64,000 nt of DNA. Source: Adiantum capillus-veneris (lineage: Eukaryota; Streptophyta; Polypodiopsida; Polypodiales; Pteridaceae). The notes under the pieces are model-generated. The model was not told the origin of the DNA. It was given only the letters and a program-made list of their open reading frames with translations, and did not search any database. Position 1 is the first letter of the stretch, and each line of letters opens with the position of its first letter. The translations under genes were made by a program, and so were the position numbers. Of the stretch, positions 58,370 through 64,000 are shown in pieces. Location of the stretch: positions 150,985,241 through 151,049,240 of the forward strand of contig CM043945.1 in assembly GCA_014529385.2 (NCBI GenBank), in the 5' to 3' direction.

Positions 58370-59175
58370 AATCCACAAAGGGGAGTAAGCCCAAAGCTTT
58401 GCGGAAAGCTTCAAGCTTCTCACGAGAAAATGCCTTTGTGAAAAGATCAGCAAGGTTGTCCTGTGTCGGCACATAAGCCAAGCTGATCTCTCCTGGTGAG
58501 AGCCTCTCCCTGACATAGTGGTAATGCACCTCAATGTGCTTTGTGCGAGCATGAAAAACTGGGTTCCTCGCAACTGCCAATGCGCTCTGACTGTCAGTGT
58601 AGATAGTGTTGGCAGTGTCCTATCCAACACCCAAATCAGCCATAAGGCGTCTGAGCCATACACACTCAATCGTAGCTGTGAAGACTACCCTGTACTCAGT
58701 CTCACAACTCGAAGTGGCCACAGTAGGTTGCTTCTTGCTCAACCATGATATACATGAACTGCCAAGCATGAAACAAAAACCACTTGTGGACACTCGTTGT
58801 CAAAACAACCAGCCCAATCTGAGTCCGAAAAAGCATGTAAATCTGGCGACAATGATCCCGCCTTGGGATAAAACAAGTCGAGATGTAAAGTGGCACTAAG
58901 GTAGCGGAAAATCCTCTTGGAAACTTGCCAATGGTTAGACCCTGGGCTATGCATAAATCTGTTGACTTGTGAGACTGCAAACTGAATATTTGGCCTCGTG
59001 TTGCATACATAAATGAGGCAGCCAACAACAGTTTGATAAAGAGTGACATCAGTAGGATCGCCAACATCATGTAGACTCAACTTCAAACCTGTTTCCATGG
59101 GAGTGGCAATAGGTTTGCAATCCGCAAGTCCAAACTTACATAGCAATGTCTCTATGTAACTTTTCTGACACAAGG
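58370..59175 (-). pseudogene. Copia element D RT tail and RNase H
   Basis: Minus strand. 59173-58740: MCQKSYIETLLCKFGLADCK, ATPMETGLKLSLHDVGDPTD, CNTRPNIQFAVSQ, RIFRYLSATLHLDLF and HAFSDSDWAGCFD, which keeps the RNase H Asp segment that element C lost. 58700-58370: VWLRRLMADLG, TIYTDSQSALAVARNP (CAG intact where C has TAG), HARTKHIEVHYHYVRE, YVPTQDNLADLFTKAFS, ALGLLPFVD. Frame changes near 58810 and 59180. Confidence 0.85.
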
Positions 59176-59191
59176 AATTACCACCATCACA

Positions 59192-60480
59192 CTACTTAAA
59201 CTGTATACCCAAGTACTGATGCAACAGCCCCAAATCTTTCATCTTGAAAGTAGCATTCAAATCAGCCTTAAATTCAGCAATATGTCTCTCATTTGGTCTA
59301 GTGATCAGAAAATCATCAACATAAAGAACCACAATGAGAAATACATCACCCTCACGCTTTACATACAATGTGCTTTCTGTTGGACTGTTACGAAAGACTG
59401 GTTTGACCAAATGTGTGTCAGCTTTCTCATACCAAGCACGAGGAGATTGCTTCAACCCCATACAAAGCCTTCTTACATCTGCACACTTTGTCCTCTTGTC
59501 CTTTTATGACAAAACCGCGAGGCTGCGTTACATAAACTTCCTCAAATATGTCACCATTCAAGAAAGCAGTAACAATGTCTGATTGATGTACATCCCAACC
59601 AAAATGAGCTGCCAATGCACATAGAAAACGCACATTAGTCATACGACAAGTGGGAGCAAAAGTCTCTTCATAATCTATGCCTTTTTGCTGTGCATAACCC
59701 TTTGCAACAAGTCGAGCCTTATGGCGATCGATCTCACCATCCGGCTTGCATTTCAACTTGTAAACACACTTCGTACCAATGGCCTTTTTGCCAGGAGGCA
59801 AATCACATAAAGTCCAGGTGTCATTTTCTATAAGTGCATCATATTCTGATTGCATGGCAGCCATCCAATTTTCTAAATTTTGTGCTTCATCAAAAGATAG
59901 AGGCTCCTCAACATCATGTAAGCTAGACACAGCCAAAGCATAACAATCTGATGGATAAGATCCATGGAGAGAGCCTGAACGAGTACGACTAGACAAAGGT
60001 GCATCCAATTTACTGTCACGCAAAGTGTGCAGCAGCCATTTTGGCACATCAGTAATAGGCTGATCTGTAACATTTTCAGAAACCCCCATAGGCTGTACAT
60101 TTGCCTCATTGGAAATTACATTCGTATTTCCACCACTGAAAAGAGGCAACAAAGTGTCATAAATGTCCTGTGAGCTTACATTACTGTCTCTAGTACATGA
60201 CAGCAAGGGCTGAACAGAATCTTCCACAAATACTACATCCCGTGAAACTAGAATACATTTTTTTTGCGGATGATACAACCTGTAACATTTTCTTTCAGCA
60301 CTATAACCAAAAAAAATACATTTGACAGCCTTATCATCCAATTTTTTGCGCTGTGTTTGTGGCACCAAAGCACATGCCAAAGAACCAAAAACACGCATGT
60401 GCTCAATAGGAGGCTTTCTATCATGCGATGCTTCATATGGAGTAATAGACTGCAAAGCTTTTGTAGGACACCTGTTTAGT
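59192..60480 (-). pseudogene. Copia element D reverse transcriptase
   Basis: Minus strand, 60455-59427: MQSITPYEASHDRKPPIEHM, a capsid-like linker, ENDTWTLCDLPPGKKAIGTK, HKARLVAKGYAQQKGIDYEE, TFAPTCRMTN and SDIVTAFLNGDIFEEVYV. One frameshift near 59460 at the LYG/GLKQSPRAW junction, then 59461-59192 with STLYVKREGDVFLIVV and the catalytic YVDD (59312-59323). An in-frame gap of about 20 residues relative to C lies near 60010-60040. Otherwise well preserved. Confidence 0.85.
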
Positions 60481-61240
60481 ACATAAGTGGCCTACATGAT
60501 GGCCTCAAGCCAAAAAGAATGCGGCAAAGCTTGACTTTTGACCATACATCGTGCCATTTCCGTCAGTGACTTGTTTTTCCTCTCAGCAACACCATTTTGC
60601 TGAGGTGTATAAGACACTGTACATTGGTGTTTTATCCCACGACTAGCCAGAAATGCATTAAATTCATGAGACATATACTCCCCCCCTCGATCGGAACGGA
60701 GGGTGAAAATAGTACATTTCGAGACATTTTCAGCCATAGCCAGAAATTGTTTGAAGCACATAAAAACTTCGGACTTCGCTTTAAGCGTAAATACCCATGC
60801 ATACCTGGAGTAATCATTAATGAAAGTCATGAAGTATAGGTAATTGCCCAAGGACGGAGTTTGCATGGGCCCACAACATCACTATGCACAAGCTGCAACC
60901 TGCATGTGGCCCGAACTGAACCATCCTTTGGAAACTTAGAATGCTGCATTTTACCCAAAATACAGCCTTCACAAACATGTTTGATAGGTGCTTCAAGAGG
61001 TGGCAAAGAAGCAACCATATCAGATTTCTGCAAACGCAGCAAACTGGCAAAATTCAGATGACCAAAACGTGCATGCCAAAGTTTTGCATTTGAAATAGCC
61101 CTTGAATCTGCAACAGCATTTGGAAAATTTTGTCCACACTTGTCATACAAAGTGAGCTTATACAACCCACAACACAAGAGGCCAGATGCAACAATTTCAT
61201 CACCAAAACTGAGATCATGAACTGTACATCTGTCATCCAC
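60481..61240 (-). pseudogene. Copia element D integrase
   Basis: Minus strand. Zinc domain: LWHARFGHLNFASLLRLQ and HVCEGCILGKMQHSKF (HHCC, about 61085-60950). Core: QLVHSDVVGP (first Asp), FMTFINDYSRYAWVF, TLRSDRGGEYMSHEF (second Asp), TPQQNGVAERKNKSL (Glu). End: MARCMVKSQALPHSFWLEAI. The DDE residues appear intact. A shift near 60830-60870 splits it. This is the segment missing from element C. Confidence 0.85.
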
Positions 61241-61760
61241 AAATTTGACTACAAGTCCAAGTCTACCAAGTGCGGATACAGATAAGAGATTCTTCTTGAT
61301 CCCATGTACATAAAGTGCATCAACAAGTGTGAAGGAACTGCCATTTGCAGCAGTAAGCACAATCTTTCCAACTCCATGAACCGGATAAGAGGCATTGTTG
61401 GCACAAGTGACTGAATTCCCATGAGGGACAGACTTGAGAGAGGTGAACAATTCACGATGTGACGTAATGTGCTTTGTAGCACCACTGTCAAAATACCACA
61501 CATGTGAATCTGCAGCAACTGACAAACATGCATCATGGACAGCAAGATTGTAAGTACACTCTGCGCTAAAATCCCATTCTGCATCAACATCAGTAACATA
61601 GTCTCCTTTCACAGAAGACTCAACAATGGCTGCATTTGTAGTGGAACCAGCATTTGCAGTGGAACCACCCTCTTTCTTCTTAGCTTCTTTGGCCTTCAAC
61701 TTAGGACACGACTTGATCAAGTGATCATTAGCTTTACAATAATGGAAACGCATCTTCTTT
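61241..61760 (-). pseudogene. Copia element D zinc knuckle and protease
   Basis: Minus strand, open from 61753: MRFHYCKANDHLIKSCPKLK, where the first zinc Cys is Phe (codon at 61745-61747) while the His is kept, the reverse of element C. Then a Gly/Ala/Thr linker, VWYFDSGATKHITSHRELF (retropepsin D-S-G), VGKIVLTAANGSSFTLVDAL and KNLLSVSALGRLGLV. Confidence 0.85.
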
Positions 61761-62585
61761 TTGCTCTTATTACCACAATTTCCAGACGAAGTGCTGCCAA
61801 CAGAAGCATTAGGAACAAAAGTTTTGCTACTCGCAGCAGAACCATAAGAAGTGGTTGCATTGCTGTTACCACCCTTTCTTTGAGAAGCAATAAAAGCCTA
61901 TTCAACTATACGCGGTTTAGTTTTGTTTTTTCTAGAAAGTGACTCTTGCAACAGCAATGTGCATAATGCATCAAACTTGACAACTTATGGATTTTCTTGG
62001 GTCATAAGTCTCCAAGTACTAACAAAAGTCTGGTAAGGCATCAAGAACAGTCTGCACAAGGGAACTGTCTGAAATGACTTCTCTAGCAGAAATAAGTTGC
62101 TCATTGATATCCTTGACAGTAGCAAGGAAAGTGTCCATATCATCTTCCTCATGCATAATCTTCGACTCGAGCTCTTTATGTAGCAAAGCAATTTTAGCCT
62201 CACTGCGACTTGCATAAAGACTAGCCAAAATATCCCAAGCCTGTTTTGCAGATTTTGCTGAACGGATGTGAGGAACAATGGTGCGCTTCATAGACAACAC
62301 AATCAATGCATGAGCCTGCGCATCCTTAACATCCCAATGAGCTTGTTCTGCCGTAGACAAAACAACTCTAACAACAGCAATGCTTGCAGCAAGACCAGCA
62401 ACATCCTCAACATCGCCTACATCCTCAGAACCAGGACGTACATCAATGCCCTGAACAATATTCCAGATGCCCTTTGACACAAAAACGTGTTGAATCATAT
62501 AAGCCTACATAGGGTAATTGTCCCCATCCAGCCTGTCCTCAACAACAAACATCTTGAACACATCTGTGTTGTTGTTGTCAGCCAT
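61761..62585 (-). pseudogene. Copia element D gag
   Basis: Minus strand, ATG about 62585: MADNNNTDVFKMFVVEDRLD, GDNYPM, a TAG where a Trp codon is expected, then 62498-62019: VFVSKGIWNIVQGIDV, AGLAASIAVVRVVLSTAEQA, RTIVPHIRSAKSAKQAWDIL, SKIMHEEDDMDTFLATVKDI. An 11-bp deletion between ACCAGA repeats (about 62032) shifts the frame relative to C, followed by QTFVSTWRLMTQENP. The gag of D is longer and better preserved than that of C. Confidence 0.8.
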
Positions 62586-62934
62586 GGTAAATGCTGCACT
62601 TGATGTGAAAACTGTCCGAAAATAGGAGAAACGGAGCGGGAACAACCTGTGCTATATAGCAAAAACCATAGAAGACTATAAGGCACCTGTTATGAAAAAA
62701 AAGGTACTGATAGAAATTCTGCACAAAATGACGAAATAGCCTGTGCAGTACTACCTGGAGTGGAAACGGAGGCCGAAATGAGCCCGAATAAAAAATTTGA
62801 GCAGACTGACCTCTAAGAGCATTCCCGAAGTATTTGTCGACCTACGAGCGCTTGCCAAAGCTCATTGAAATCAGAGAAAGTGAGCAGGCGTGTGTTGGAG
62901 CAGCTGGCGACTAAGCCCGAGAGGACGCAACCTG

Positions 62935-62946
62935 CTCTGATACCAA
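62935..62946 (-). other. Primer binding site of copia D
   Basis: Plus strand GCTCTGATACCA, minus strand TGGTATCAGAGC: exact initiator-Met site next to the 5' LTR at 62948. Confidence 0.9.
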
Positions 62947-62947
62947 T

Positions 62948-63075
62948 TGTTGGAATTAGGGTTGCAGAGAAATGCACACAGCTTGGAGAAGACGAAGGAA
63001 GCTCAAGGCACACAATGGAGAGTGTGTTACTTAGTGTGCACTGGAAAGATAGATAGCCCTAGAGTGATGGGCGTA
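62948..63075 (-). mobile_element. 5' LTR of copia D, truncated by element F
   Basis: Begins TGTTGGAATTAGGGTTGC like the 3' LTR at 58066 but stops at GGGCGTA after 128 bp, where element F begins. The remaining LTR part should lie beyond element F outside the window. Confidence 0.85.
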
Positions 63076-63267
63076 TGTTGGGGTATAAAGCCCAATGTGG
63101 TCGCCCAGGTAAGTGGGCGGGCCGCCAAGTATGTACACATATTCTTTTGTTAAAACCTAATAAGAACTCACTATGCTCTACACATTATAGTAGAGAGAGT
63201 TCACCATATCGTCGTGCTCTTCTTCTCGCACTCTCTCTCGCATCGCACTTCTGTTCGTACTCCTTCA
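63076..63267 (+). mobile_element. 5' LTR of copia-like element F
   Basis: TGTTGGGGTATAAAGCCC to GTACTCCTTCA, about 192 bp, inserted in the element D LTR after GCGTA. GGTATAAAGCCC resembles a TATA box close to the 5' edge. A primer binding site follows at 63270. The 3' end is outside the window, so the duplication cannot be checked. Confidence 0.7.
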
Positions 63268-63269
63268 AC

Positions 63270-63285
63270 TGGTATTAGAGCTCAG
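63270..63285 (+). other. Primer binding site of element F
   Basis: TGGTATTAGAGCTCAG, one base off the initiator-Met site, two bases after the LTR end. Confidence 0.75.
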
Positions 63286-64000
63286 ATCAAGGCTCGGGGC
63301 AGCATTGCAGAAAGCTAGAGTCACCTGCTCAGATTGGAGTGAGATTTGACAGGCGAAGACACGGCCCCAAATCCTGTGGGTAAGCCCGAAGGACTTGGTG
63401 TTCTTAGAATTTCATTCTGAGGTCATCTCGGCCACCGTTCGGCTTCGACAAAGTTCTGCGTAGACCATTTTCGACTACGTGGTCTCGGCGGGTGCAGATC
63501 GGACTCTGCAAATTTGGGGTTTCAGCCTACGACTGCAAGTGCTGAGGATATCTGCACTTCCAGAGTGCTGATTTGTGGCTGTCTACACAACGAAGGACGG
63601 CTCACAGTTCTTGGAGGCGTGTCACATACGATACGGGCGCACCTACACACAGACTGTAGGCGACATCCACTAGTTAATCAGGTAGCTTGTGTTTGCTGCT
63701 TGATATTCTAGATTTCATCCTGACATTGCAGGTACTTCCACATGGGATGTATTGTCAGAGATGATGTATGTCTATTGAGGGTTTGCTGGCTGTGAGTCAC
63801 GCAGCAAACAACCGTCGCAGCGGTTACAACATATAGTGGGAAATTTGTGGATGTATGACTTTGTGGGAAGTCTATGTATTGTCAGATTTATTGCAGCCTT
63901 TGTTGAGGGTCGAGTGAGGTTTTATTGAGCTGGGGGATTCTCGAATGTTGAGATTCTTTCGGTGATACAGGTCTTGGAGCGATCCCTCGAGCACCCTTAG
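63286..64000 (+). mobile_element. Leader of element F, runs off the window
   Basis: Non-coding leader between the PBS and the expected gag. Only short frames are present (longest about 65 codons), none with a gag motif. Element identity beyond 'LTR element with initiator-Met priming' cannot be decided here. Confidence 0.5.

Overview
The window looks like nuclear DNA from a land plant. The evidence is a host gene with short GT-AG introns whose product matches the plant FBP7/FBXO9 F-box family, plus several LTR retrotransposon lineages primed by initiator-Met tRNA (binding sites close to TGGTATCAGAGC). There is a chromodomain Ty3 element, a LINE and a large Helitron-type element. The TE load, the long TE-filled intron and an endonuclease-bearing Helitron would suit a large seed-free plant genome such as a fern or lycophyte. 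That placement is inference; no marker settles it. I see no bacterial-type operons, tRNA or rRNA genes, or CRISPR.

Layout. 1-7438: nested minus-strand Ty3 elements. Element B (5' LTR 6303-7438, gag) is broken by a solo LTR (4697-5256, duplication AGATA) and by element A (5' LTR 3725-4368, gag, protease). Element A holds a further solo LTR (1057-1708, duplication TACAA), followed by a broken RT (1-1000). 7447-13160: a decayed copia element E with internal tandem duplications, split by copia element C (8129-12583, duplication GTAAA). 13191-13933: an LTR-like remnant. 13934-18705: a 4.8-kb imperfect inverted repeat of two LTR half-elements. 18706-23490: a truncated LINE split by a 3.4-kb insertion made of seven 470-bp tandem units and a (TA)80 tract, flanked by a repeated AAGCCT. 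23520-24305: LTR and gag remnants.

25477-30599: the one convincing host gene, an FBP7/FBXO9-like F-box gene with nine recognised exons and a 3.5-kb intron carrying a copia fragment and an LTR (duplication CTCCT). 31160-36625: LINE copies with TC/TG microsatellites, including one nearly full-length, decayed copy. 36707-39050: nothing recognised.

39055 to about 55300 (minus): a decayed Helentron-like element with an RPA-like OB domain, Rep/HUH, a PIF1-type helicase and a C-terminal endonuclease. It is split by a chromovirus (45006-53903, duplication CGGGC, very similar LTRs). 58066-63075: copia element D, same family as C but on the minus strand. Copia-type element F starts in D's 5' LTR at 63076 and runs off the window.

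Apart from the F-box gene, nearly every coding region is broken. Most stops in the chromovirus, and several in the LINE and in copia C, are explained by single C-to-T changes. The best candidates for something undescribed are the 470-bp tandem insertion with its (TA)n tail, the endonuclease-bearing Helitron, and the large inverted repeat, which could yield hairpin RNA.
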